Source: Haplomitrium mnioides
Lineage: Eukaryota; Marchantiophyta; Haplomitriopsida; Calobryales
Assembly (NCBI GenBank): GCA_049999725.1
Contig: JBNGIS010017784.1
Coordinates: 1-21,479 of the forward strand
Length of the DNA stretch: 21,479 bases
Reading direction: 5' to 3'
Of the stretch, positions 9,610 to 18,551 are shown one piece after another (within the stretch, counting starts at the first letter, position 1; each line of letters starts with the position of its first letter). Both the position numbers and the translations under genes were made by a program. The notes beneath the pieces are model-generated. The model made no database searches. It was not told the origin of the DNA and saw only the letters and a list, made by a program, of their open reading frames with translations.

Positions 9610-10965
9610 ACTTTGAACGCAACTAGTCCGAGAGAACCTTCGGAAACATAGCAGCCTAAGAGAAGTCTAAGAGAACCTTTGAAAACGTGGCAGCCTATGA
9701 CGAGTCCAAGAGAAACTTCAGAGACATAGCAGCCTGGGAGGAGTTTGCGGCATACATCGAAAGGTAAAACTTTGGAGGAGTTCGCAGGATACATTGCAAG
9801 TTGGTCAACCTTGGAACTAGGTAGTCAAATGTGGCGGTCCAACTTCCACCTTGCGAGTGGCGGCGGACAGTGCAACTTTGGAGATGTGGCGACTTCAAGG
9901 AGTCTGTATGAAGCTTCGTAGACGTGGCAACCTTGGAGGAGTCCGCGGGTTACAACGCAAGGCACAACTTCGAGGAGTCTATGGAAGACATTGGAAGGCA
10001 GTCAACTTTGGAAATCCAAGTCAGTAGTGGTCCAACTTCCACCTTGCAGGCGGCGCGACATTGAAAATGTGGTAGCCTTGTAGGAATCCGTGGGAGACAA
10101 CGGAAATGTGGCAGCATTGTAGGAGTCCATAGGGAACTTCAGAGACGTGGCGACTTCGGGGAGTCTGTGGGAAACTTCAGAGACGTGGTAGCCTTGGAGG
10201 AGTCTGCGGGTTACAACGTAAAGTACAACTTTGGAGGAGCCTATAGAAGACATCAGAAGGCAGTCAACTTTGGAAATCCAAGTCAATGGCAGTCCAACTT
10301 CCACCTTGTGGGCGGCGGCAGACGTCGCAACTTCGAAGACGTGGTGACTTCAAGGAGTCCGTAGGAAGCTTCGGAGACATGGAAGCCTTGGAGGAGTCTG
10401 TGGGCTACAATGTAAGGTACAACTTTGGAGGAGTCTGCGGAAGACATTGGAGGGCAGTCAACTTTGGAAATCTAGGTCAGTGGCGGTCCAACTTCCACCT
10501 TGCGGGCAGCGGAGGACGACGCGACATCGCAAATGTGGCACCATTGCAGGAATCCATGGGGAACTTTGTAAACGTGCCAACCTTGCAGGAATCTATGAGG
10601 AACTCCGTAGACGTAGCAGCCTTGGAGGAGTTCGTGGGAAACTTCGGAGACGTGGCAGCCTTGGAAGAGTGTGCGGGTTACATACGTAAGATACAACTTT
10701 GGAGGAGTCCGTGGAAGACATCGGAGGCCAGTTAACTTCAAAAATCCAGGTCAGTGGCGGTCCAACTTCCACCTTGCGAGCGGCAATGAACGACACGACA
10801 TCAGAAACGTGGTAGCCTTGCGTGAATCCGTGGGGAACTTCGTAGATGTGGCAGCCTCGGAGGAGTCCATGGTGAACTTCAGAGACGTGGCAGCCTTGGA
10901 GAAGTTTGTGAGAATTTTTGGAAACGTGGCAGCTGGGGAGCAGCCCGAGGGAAATTGGAGAGCAG
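9610..10965. repeat. Composite tandem array built on a 39-bp unit
   Basis: The basic unit has the core acgtggcagccttggaggag and a period of 39 bp; it is exact at 9632, 9671 and 9710, and again at 10835 and 10874. More diverged units of 36-39 bp form a block with the landmarks tacaactttggaggagtc, ggcagtcaactttgg and ggtccaacttccacctt. The last landmark recurs near 9836, 10029, 10291, 10485 and 10759, giving larger periods of about 193, 262, 194 and 274 bp, with the longer periods carrying roughly two extra 39-bp units. Because 39 is 13 codons, several frames on both strands stay open, so the overlapping ORFs (up to 153 codons) are not evidence of coding. It may be a minisatellite or the repeat part of a large LTR element. 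Confidence 0.85.
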
Positions 10966-11255
10966 TCGAGGAAAATTGATTGCGGATTAGCCCGATGTCG
11001 TGTTGTGGTTCGGCTAATGCGTGAAAAGATAACAAAAGAATGGAGAAAAGTCATCTTCTTACTAGAGTTAAAATCAGAGAAAAGTCAAGAAGAAGCAGCA
11101 AGGCATCTATCGAGAAGCTTCTAGAAACGCAAAAGTAGAGGGTTCTCGAGATCCGGTAGGTAAGGACAAGACCATCTGATTGGTTGTTCATGGATTCTTT
11201 TGGATTATGCGCTCAGATATTTTGAAGATATAGAGAAAGCAACGGGGAAGAAGGG
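10966..11255. other. Sequence between the tandem array and the gap
   Basis: No gene is recognisable. Near 10982-11020 an imperfect inverted repeat pairs ggattagcccga with ttcggctaatgc across about 13 bases. The right end is cut by the gap. Confidence 0.3.
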
Positions 11256-11355
11256 NNNNNNNNNNNNNNNNNNNNNNNNNNNNNNNNNNNNNNNNNNNNN
11301 NNNNNNNNNNNNNNNNNNNNNNNNNNNNNNNNNNNNNNNNNNNNNNNNNNNNNNN
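11256..11355. other. Assembly gap of exactly 100 N
   Basis: A run of 100 undetermined bases, the usual placeholder for a gap of unknown size. It follows the tandem array closely, which is a common cause of assembly breaks. Order and distance across it are not certain. Confidence 0.97.
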
Positions 11356-11356
11356 G

Positions 11357-11611
11357 TTTGTTGCTCCTAATTTTCCTCTTCCAAATCCTTTCTTTGTTGG
11401 TTTGCGCATTATTCCTCGAGATCATTTTCGGCAGTGGATTGTCTATCACTTCGGTGATAATTTCTTGAATTCGGTTATGAACTCACCTATTCCAGTACTG
11501 TTGCCCATTATCACCTATGGGGAGCGATGGGATGTGACAATTTACATTCTGACTGATTCGAAGTGGAGTTTTCTTGGGTCTTCTGCAAGGAATACGTTGG
11601 GTAAATGGTGA
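11357..11611 (+). CDS. 3' end of an unidentified ORF cut by the gap
   Basis: A frame is open from the first base after the gap to TGA at 11609-11611, about 84 codons, with no ATG near its beginning, so the 5' part is lost in the gap. It reads like a normal protein: PNFPLPNPFFVGLRIIPRDH at the start, then FRQWIVYHFGDNFLNSVM and ERWDVTIYILTDSKWSFLG. Hydrophobic and aromatic residues are well mixed and there is no low complexity. I do not recognise the family. It could be the last exon of a host gene or a mobile-element protein. The chance of an 84-codon frame being random is not negligible, hence the moderate confidence. Confidence 0.42.
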   Translation, partial: FVAPNFPLPNPFFVGLRIIPRDHFRQWIVYHFGDNFLNSVMNSPIPVLLPIITYGERWDVTIYILTDSKWSFLGSSARNTLGKW

Positions 11612-13070
11612 ATAGTCGACAACGAATGTTCGAGTGACTTCATCAACTTATCAAATGATCAAGGGAGAAAATTTTCTTTCTGTTTCTACCTTATTTGTGC
11701 TCTGTTCTACAAAGAAACTTACTTAGAGTTGTTCTTATAACAAGAAAAAAGGGAGTTAACTTTCTTTTAGTAAAAACCCTAAAAGGAAGAAAGAAAAGGA
11801 GTCATTTCTCAAGGAGGTTCGAGGGGTTTCCAAGGGAGGAGAAGTTCGAGCAGGGTAGCGATCAAAAGCTCACAAAGAGTAGCATCCCTCTGCACGAAAT
11901 TTCGAGTCATTTGGAGTTTTACACTCATACTTATGAGCAATTGAAGACAAAGGGGTTGAATTGAAGATAAGTGGACATTTTGGGTAATTGCGAAGTTGTT
12001 ACAACGATTCTGGAAGCAAACAGAGTACCATTGGGAAGCTGACAACAAGGGCTATAGTTTTACATCAAATTTCAATTCATTTGGAGCTGCAGTCGATCTG
12101 TGAGAGCTGATTGAAGTTGAAGACACATTCTTGAGGTTCTTCAAAGTTACTTTCTTTTCGACATTTGATTGATAACTTGTTTCTATATACCAAGAGCAGT
12201 ATAGAAGCTGAAACTTTGTGGAACGTTAGAGTGGAGTGTGAAGAAGTTCTGTATGAAATTTCATGTCAAGATCATCTGAATCAACAGAGTTATTACTCGG
12301 GAAAGTTTATGAGTGTCGGATTTTCGGTCTTTTAACCAGCAATTGAGTTTCGACTATGGAGAGCACTTCGCTGTGAATTTCGAACTGAAAATTTGCACAC
12401 AGCTTTCTTAGGCAACCTGAATTCCAGACTGAGAGTTGCAGATCGAACAACTCAGTAGAATTGACACTATCATTGACCGAAATTTGAGTACAAAGGGAGT
12501 ACAAATTGCTTCCCTTTGCTTTGTGTAAGGGAAATTGAAACCACCAAGGCAAGAAGCACTCAATCTTTGCCAAATCTGTTTCATTCCAGCACTCTTATCA
12601 TCAAAGCTTCTACCTTTCACACAACCTTCTCCACAGCCATATACCCAGTGTATTCCCAGACCTAAATTACTGCCACGCGACACCGCGGATTACTGCGGAT
12701 CAATTCGCGAGATACGTCGGGGATTCAATTTCTGGGTTGATCAGCAGACCTACCGCTCTTTGGACGCATCTCTTTGGATCTTGCTGCAAAACAGATCTCT
12801 TTGGACCTTGACTTCGGGTCTCCAGCAAGATTACTACATCAGAGCAAACAGTTTGGGTTCCATCAGCCACGACCTCTTCGACCATTCCTTCTTTTGATCT
12901 TGTTTGAGACTAATACAACCTACAAAGCGGCGGTTGCTTCACCTTCCTCGATTTGCTAAGGTGGACCAACCTACACCGGGACATACCTTTGAGCTACACC
13001 GATGTTGTCTTCCCTCGACATGGCAGAACTCCGGAGCACCCGGTTAAACTACGGACCAGCCTCGACCGTA
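11612..13070. other. Long non-coding stretch up to the truncated LTR
   Basis: Only short frames are seen. A perfect 8-bp inverted repeat (caaaggga/tccctttg with a 12-base loop) lies near 12495-12522. From about 12640 the composition is richer in G and C and the text resembles leader sequence of another element, but no LTR ends or primer site were found. A 120-codon plus-strand frame at 12535-12897 lacks an ATG start and any domain. Confidence 0.35.
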
Positions 13071-13348
13071 CCAACATTAGGAGTGGAGCTAAGAAGCCCT
13101 TCTATTTATACAAGAGTAGAGGGTTTCATCCCTCTTTCTTGACTTACAAGTCACTTCTCATTTCAGCCCTAAAGTTGACTCTCTACCAAAAGTGACTTCG
13201 AATGCAAGTAACCTCAAAGTAACTCTCCACCAAAAGTGACTTCAAAGGCAAGTAATCTAATTTTAACTCTAAAAGTGACTCGCTACCATTTCCTTCACTC
13301 CTCTCTATTTTCTTATAAATAGCACAACCATATGGTTGTACTATTACA
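13071..13348 (-). repeat. Truncated 3' LTR (U3 part) of the chromovirus
   Basis: The sequence from 13348 leftward matches the U3 end of the 5' LTR, starting with TGTAATAGTAC on the minus strand and keeping the TATA box (TATAAATA, minus strand, at 13103-13110). Homology fades at about 13071, roughly 32 bases after the TATA box, so the R-U5 part (about 160 bp) is missing. No target-site duplication can be checked because the true end is lost. Confidence 0.85.
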
Positions 13349-13350
13349 TT

Positions 13351-13363
13351 ATCCCCGCTGCCT
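13351..13363 (-). other. Polypurine tract
   Basis: On the minus strand AGGCAGCGGGGAT lies two bases before the TG of the 3' LTR. This is the position and composition of the plus-strand primer of an LTR retrotransposon. Confidence 0.7.
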
Positions 13364-13384
13364 AGTTGATGTCGTATTCGTCAT

Positions 13385-13560
13385 TGCCACAACTTTCAAA
13401 ACTTTTAATAGCTTCTTGAGCACTCTCAAGATTTGAAGAAGGTTCCCAAGTAGCATCATGAAGTGGATAGCCTTTCTATAAAACCTTGTATTAAACTTGT
13501 GGATGTCGCCCACATTAGATATCTCTTTTCACCAAAATGCGGTCTATTTCAAATTCTTTA
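13385..13560 (-). pseudogene. Chromodomain of the retrotransposon integrase
   Basis: The minus strand encodes FEIDRILVKRDI, then after one or more stops YKVLYKGYPLHDATWEPSSN-like sequence and AQEAIKSFE. The aromatic/KGYP/ATWEP-N pattern is the chromodomain signature found at the C-terminus of chromovirus integrases, where it is thought to guide insertion to particular chromatin. The domain follows the integrase tail at 13593-13820 after a stop (PNRV then TAA), so the frame is interrupted. The stops within it fit the general decay of this copy. Confidence 0.82.
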
Positions 13561-13592
13561 TGATCATCAAGAACAATGGTCGGAGGAGGAAG

Positions 13593-13820
13593 TTAAACAC
13601 GATTTGGAAAAGACGATGGAATAGGAACAAAAGGCTTAAGTTTAGACATATGGAACATAGGATGAATCTTTATATGAAGAGGAAGATCAAGTTTATAAGC
13701 AACAAGAGAAATAACATGAGAAATAGAGAAAGAACCAATCCAAGCAGGAGATAACTTACGAACTTGAGTATCTAAAGACAATGGAAGATCATGAGTGGAT
13801 AACATAACTTTCCGCCGCAT
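13593..13820 (-). pseudogene. C-terminal part of integrase
   Basis: The 75-codon frame contains RKVMLSTHDL, RKLSPAWIGSF and IHPMFHMSKLKPF. These are the hallmark segments of the region between the integrase core and the chromodomain in plant Ty3/gypsy elements. The zinc-binding HHCC domain and the DDE catalytic core are absent, as the sequence upstream switches directly to RNase H in another frame. It cannot catalyse integration. Confidence 0.88.
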
Positions 13821-14082
13821 TCAACCAGCGTGATATGAAGGCAATTGGATGAAGTCCATCTTCAAACGCTTGTTGCAAAACTGTTGCAATAGCAAAATTA
13901 GAAGCATCAAAATCAACTATACAACGTGCCTTTGGATCATAAGGCTGTAGAATAGGACAAGAAGAGACTACATCTTTGAGCTATTGAAATGCCGCTTGCT
14001 CTTTGGCGGTCCATTGAAACTTGACCTCCTTTCTTAGCAGATCTGTAAGTGGTGTAGCAATATGTGCTTAACAATGGATGAA
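13815..14082 (-). pseudogene. RNase H N-terminal part (with RT connection)
   Basis: The minus-strand frame continuing from the reverse transcriptase reads IATPLTDLLRKEVKFQWTAK, then CIVDFDASNFAIATVLQQ and HPIAFISRWLNAAE. The DASNFAIATVL and HPIAF segments are the start of the Ty3-type RNase H domain, with the first catalytic aspartate in DFDAS. A stop lies before LKDVV. The domain ends abruptly at about 13815, where the integrase tail begins in another frame, so the remaining catalytic residues are missing. Confidence 0.85.
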
Positions 14083-14830
14083 TCATCGATAGAAGCTTGC
14101 CAATCCATTGAAGGCTCTAATGTCCTTTGCCTCCTTTGGTGTTGGCCACTCAATATTAGCCTTGATTTTCTCTTCTTCCATCTTTATACCATCCACAAAC
14201 ACCTTTTGCCCCAAGTAAGTAACCTCATACTTCCAAAATTCGCACTTGAATCTCTTACAATAAAACTTCCAATTGCGCAATCTTTGCAAAACTTCTTTTA
14301 GATGATTGCAATGCTCAGCTTCAATTTTTCTAAAAATAAGAATGTCATCTAAGAATACCAAAACTGACTTATCCAATAACCCATAGAAAATTTGATGCAT
14401 TTGATCCATGAATATAGCCGGAGCATTAGTGAGACCAAATGTGAGGACCTTCCACTCAAAATGTCCATACCTCGTACGAAAAGCTATCTTCTGCATATCA
14501 CTTGGCTTGATTGGAATTTGCCAATAACCACTTCAAAGATCAAGCTTGGAAAAGAATCGCGCACCACTTTGTTGATCCAAAAAATCATCAATACGCGGTA
14601 AAAGATAGGCATTCTTTATGGTTTGCTTGTTTTGACCATAATAATTAGTGCAAAGACGAAATCCACCATCTTTCTTTGGTACAAAGAATACTAGTGCTCC
14701 CCAAGGCGAAATACTATGCTAAATGAAATCCTTCTCAAGAAGATCCATCAAAGTCTTGTGAAGCTCTTCCAACTCTTGTGGCGATAACATATATATAGAC
14801 CGATTATACGAAAAAACTTCCTGGTATCAA
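14083..14830 (-). pseudogene. Reverse transcriptase
   Basis: The minus strand shows RT blocks in order: [37 protein letters not shown], then after a TGA at 14533-14535 SGYWQIPI, FGLTNAPAIF and the catalytic box FLDDIL, ending in FNGLASFYR before TGA at 14083-14085. RT copies the element RNA into DNA. An in-frame stop also follows EKDFI near 14723. The frame differs from that of the protease piece, with a shift near 14830. FLDD is one of the usual variants of YxDD, so the catalytic aspartates are preserved despite the stops. Confidence 0.92.
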
Positions 14831-14831
14831 C

Positions 14832-15460
14832 TCAATCAGAAAATGGCATTCCATAATTATTTGGTAATCCCTTTGGCAAATCATCCGGATACACATCTGA
14901 AAACTCCTTCAAGATGTTATCAATCATTGAGGTCGGTATAGATTTCCCTCCCTCCTTATTCAAGTCTACAATAGGTTTGATCCATATATCAAAGACGGAC
15001 AACTCTTTCTCCATCAAAACATTATGTTGAACTGATTTGGGCTTCTTCACCAACAATGCCAGATGCCCCAAAAGAAATTGCTTTCCTTGTAAAGTAACTT
15101 GAATTTGGCATTTTGCCCAATCAACTTGAGCAGAATGATCTTCAAGCCAAGGCAAGCCCAAAATAATGTCATACTACATGGGTGCAATAACAAAATCCAT
15201 AGATTCCTCATAATCTTTGCCAATCCTAAGAAGAAATGGCTTGTGAGAATGGAATACCTCATGTTTTTGGCCATCGACCATAGCCACAAAACTTCTTTTG
15301 ATAGGTAAAGTCCTAGCTTTGATTTTGTTTGAAAAACATAGTGACATGAAATTTTCAGAACTTCCACAATCTACCAACATTTTACAAGAATGCTCATCCA
15401 CCATACCGTCTAGATGAAACAAGGTACTTCTAATTCTTGTCAAGCTTTTCATTCCATTGG
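14832..15460 (-). pseudogene. Aspartic protease and protease-RT linker
   Basis: Two pieces in one frame, 15174-15452 and 14832-15161, are separated by TAG at 15174-15176. The first contains the active-site segment LVDCGSSENF and the flap-side segment VDGQKHEVF; the second begins with IILGLPWLEDHSAQVDWA, the usual end of retropepsin-like domains of plant gypsy elements, and ends with FSDVYPDDLPKGLP, the lead-in to RT. The protease would cut the Gag-Pol polyprotein. The residue after the catalytic aspartate is C rather than the usual S or T. Confidence 0.85.
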
Positions 15461-15585
15461 AACTAATTAAGCTCTCAGTAAACCACTCGACTATCTTTAC
15501 TAAGGTTGGTGGTTTCCCTAATTTTCTTCTTCAGTAGCTGTCGCTTGAACAAGAGCACGTGATCAACCTTGGCGACAATTTGCAA

Positions 15586-16389
15586 TCATATAACTAAGCT
15601 GTCGACAATAAAAAATCCTCCACTTTGGCATAAACACTCAACATCTCCATTAGTGAGTGCCACTCTCGGCGCCGCATCAATCTCCATATGTACAGCCTCA
15701 TATGTTGGTACACGAACATTTGGTAAAGCTTGTTGTGGACGTGGACGTGGCCTAGCCTCGTTGGTCGCTAGTATCGAATCATATTGTTCTGCCATACTAA
15801 TTGCTTCTTTTAGTTGAGAGGGCTCTCTCATTACCACTTCCATTATAGTGCGAGGCTTAAATCCTTTAACAAAGCAATCCAAAGCTTCTCCCTCGCCCAT
15901 ATTTGGAATTTGCATAATGATATTTTGAAATTGCGTGACATGGCTCCTTACCATACCAAGTTGCTTCAATTCTGCCAAACGATTTCTTGCCACCTTTGGA
16001 GCATTCAAAAACCTAAATCTTAGAGTTACCACTTCTTTAAACTCTTGCCAAGAAGCAATTGGAGTGACTAATTCACACTGAGCTTGCTCAATTTAATATC
16101 TCCACCAAGTCTTTGCCACTCCTTCCAATTGACTTGTAGCAAATAGAATTCTTCTACCATCCTCTCTTACATTGGTAGCCTCAAAATATTGCTCACAATT
16201 GAATAAGAAGTTCTCAGATGCACCAGGAACCGTCTTCCCATCATAAGCCTTTCGCTTGGAAAACCGCACATGACTTTCTTCTTCTTAAAAAGGTGCTCTA
16301 TTCCCCATTTGCATTTGAAATTCTAGTAAGCAAGAAAGATGTTCAATTTGTTGTTGCATCGCTTGCATTCTTTCTTCTTGATTCTCTAT
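15586..16389 (-). pseudogene. Gag
   Basis: The frame runs from a mutated start (ATA at 16387-16389, where the other copy has ATG) to about 15590. It holds an N-terminal glutamine-rich helix (QAMQQQIEHLSCLLEF), the capsid-like gag domain (TPIASWQEFKEVVTLRFRFL, LAELKQLGMVRSHVTQFQN), a short RPRPRPQ stretch and the remains of a CCHC knuckle (FYCRQLSYMIANC) that lies one frame off. TAA stops occur at 16285-16287 and 16093-16095. Both are CAA in the copy at 1580-2815. Gag would form the particle and bind RNA. This copy is not translatable as a whole. Confidence 0.9.
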
Positions 16390-16407
16390 TCCACCAAAAA
16401 GAACGTA

Positions 16408-16419
16408 GCTTTGATACCA
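16408..16419 (-). other. Primer-binding site, initiator tRNA-Met
   Basis: On the minus strand TGGTATCAAAGC begins one base after the end of the 5' LTR. It matches the usual plant site TGGTATCAGAGC with one change and fixes the LTR boundary and the element orientation. Confidence 0.88.
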
Positions 16420-16420
16420 A

Positions 16421-16857
16421 TGTAAAAGAACTCAAAGAGAAATCAAAGACCGACTTCCAAATAAATAATACTTCAAGACAACTCTAAAAGAGTTAAACAA
16501 CTCAAATAGAGTTAACAAACCAAATCCAAGAGTGCTAGGCAAAGCCAAACAACCAAAGAGCCAAACCGAATTGAGAGGAACTCCAAAATGAGGAGTGGGG
16601 CCAAGAAGCCCTTCTATTCATACAAGAGAAGAGGGTGTCATCCCTCTTTCTTCTCTTACAAGTCACTTCTTATTTCAGCTCTAAAGGTGACTCTCTACCA
16701 AAAGTGACTTCGAATGCAAGTAACCTAAAAGTGACTCTCCACCAAAAGTGACTTCAAAAAGTAATCCAATCTTAACCCTAAAAGTGGCTCACTACCACTT
16801 CCTTCACTCCTCTCTATTTTCTTATAAATAGCACAATCTTATGCTTGTACTATTACA
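16421..16857 (-). repeat. Complete 5' LTR, 437 bp
   Basis: The minus-strand LTR begins TGTAATAGTACAAG at 16857 and ends GTTCTTTTACA at 16421, giving the usual TG...CA and a short terminal inverted repeat TGTAA/TTACA. The U3 part holds four copies of AAAAGTGACT or a close variant (plus strand, at 16700, 16727, 16744 and 16780). The TATA box is TATGAATA here (16615-16622), changed from TATAAATA in the other two LTRs, which may weaken the promoter. Confidence 0.9.
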
Positions 16858-18551
16858 CTGTGCCAAGAAACGATTGCTAACTAAAAAAACTACCGTGGGG
16901 AGGAAAGCGAGGATCTTGAGCAAGAAATGCTGGGGGGAGACGTGCGCAAGGGGAGGGGGTAGAGATTGATGCATTGTGACATTTGAGTGGTTGATGAATA
17001 TGCAAAATTGAGGTGCGCAAGCTATCTCTAAGAGGAAGACGCAACGAGGGAGGGAGGAAAGAATTCCAGGGAAGATTCACGTGAGGCGAGTGGACTTGTA
17101 CAGAAGGGGGGCTGAGAATCATTGAGCGTGGAGCTCTAGAGTCTCAAACGATCCAAGTGTACTCATCGCTGCTGGTGGACCAACATTTGGAGGTGTATCG
17201 CTACTTGAAGCTTACGAGGGTTCTTTCTGTCTTGAATTCGGAACAGGCTACCAAAGGTGGATCTCGTCTTTGTAGGAGCATCAATCCCAGAGGCGCTCGG
17301 GGCCGTTTCTTGTTGAATTCCTCAAGTGGAGCCAAGAGATGAGTGGCTGTGTTAATGCTTGCACAATGCGGAGAAGATCCATTCAAAGCTCGAGGTGGAG
17401 TGGGTGTCCAGCAGTCGAGAGGACTGTCTTCTAGAGGTGGAAGTTAAAGAAATCCTCTTTTGAGCCTGAGGAAGTAAATTCAGGGCTTCTCAAGAGGGAA
17501 GTTGAAAAACTATCTGGATGAGAGTGCGTGGGTGAGGAATTGAAGGAAGATTGGAGTTGCTCATTTGAGGTGAGGGGAAGTTTGCTGGAAAGCTTGGATG
17601 TTGGGGCGTTGAAGGGCCGGCAATGCTAGCAAAGCAATGTGCATATGTATATGTCTATGTTTGTGTGTACCAGTTAGATTTGTTTTCAGTTTGTATTTCC
17701 TGTAAAGCTCTTAGGATTTGGAGTACACTTGCATTTTGATTTGTTCAGACCTAAGCAACACCTTACAAAGGGGAAGTTAGAGTTATTAACATTGCATCGT
17801 GGTATTTTGGATGATGGGAACTGTTCCCATTTTGTACACAAGGTGTTTGGATCTAGATTTGGACTCCTAAATTATACTCTGGATTGCCCTCAGAAGTACC
17901 TCAGTCTATGTATGTGTGCACACTTGGGGAATTGAGTGTGAATGAGCAGGATTGCTGCTAAAGTAATTGTGGATCAGTGGAAAGGGTTGTGAGGTAAAGA
18001 TGAACTCTTTAAAGCCCCAAAGAGATAACTTGCAATGGTGTCATCTCATAAAAGAACGAGATCCACTGTTTTGTCCACCCTTGCCTTTCATAGTAGCACC
18101 TCTGGAGGTTAAGGCCTGTATGAGGGGTGTGACTTGCATCTTTTGGCGTTGGAAGGAGGATAGGTCAAAAGCTCATTATAATTGGAGCATTTGTGGACCA
18201 CTAAATTATTATGAAGTAGTATTCGAGTCTATTGGTTTCAGTGGAAGAGCCTGTGTTGGTTGTGGGTATGTGGATGCATATGTTGTGCTTGGGTGTTGTA
18301 AGGCAATGTTGTAGTGACTCTAAAGTGGGTAAGTAGGAGTTGGGGTCAAATTGGTGCAAAGCCCCTCCCATAAAAGGTCCCAAAACACAAATCAACCCTT
18401 AAGTTGGTGTACATTGGTCGCAAAAGAGATAAGAGACCGACAACATGGCTGACATACATTTTTTGACGATCACTGTAGGATAAAAGAGTTCTAGAAATTG
18501 ACCTTGCATTAATTTGTTAATTAAACAGTGGAGTAAGGAAAAGAATTCTAG
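16858..18551. other. Unassigned region between the chromovirus and the plus-strand gag
   Basis: No domain is recognisable. The plus strand has mid-length open frames (for example 17967-18314, 115 codons, cysteine-containing, no ATG start) without known motifs. The last 150 bases may be the leader of the following gag-bearing element, but no LTR end or primer site was identified with confidence. Confidence 0.35.

Larger units (their letters stand above)
13071..16857 (-). mobile_element. Ty3/gypsy chromovirus, internally deleted
   Basis: On the minus strand, from right to left: complete 5' LTR (16421-16857), tRNA-Met primer-binding site, gag, protease, reverse transcriptase, start of RNase H fused to the end of integrase, chromodomain, polypurine tract, and a 3' LTR lacking its far end. 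The order PR-RT-RH-INT with a C-terminal chromodomain defines chromoviruses. The internal region is only about 3.1 kb, shorter than the roughly 5 kb usual for such elements, because most of RNase H and the integrase core are missing. Several stops break gag and pol. By eye the two LTRs agree at about 90% of positions, so the insertion is not recent. It could at most be mobilised by enzymes made elsewhere. Confidence 0.93.

Noticed and set aside
9610-10965. CRISPR-like repeated structure
   Set aside because: The repeats are contiguous and diverged with no unique spacers, and the genome is eukaryotic. The same holds for 860-1191.
10286-11054. Long ORFs on both strands within the tandem array
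   Set aside because: The 39-bp period keeps several frames open on both strands at once, so openness alone says nothing about coding.
12535-12897. 120-codon plus-strand ORF
   Set aside because: It starts at a non-ATG codon, shows no domain, and overlaps equally open minus-strand frames.
14360-14380. FLDD instead of YxDD in the reverse transcriptase as a possible unusual variant
   Set aside because: Phenylalanine at this position is common in plant Ty3/gypsy elements and both catalytic aspartates are present.
17967-18314. 115-codon plus-strand cysteine-containing ORF
   Set aside because: No ATG start, no known cysteine spacing and no supporting neighbour; kept only as unassigned sequence.
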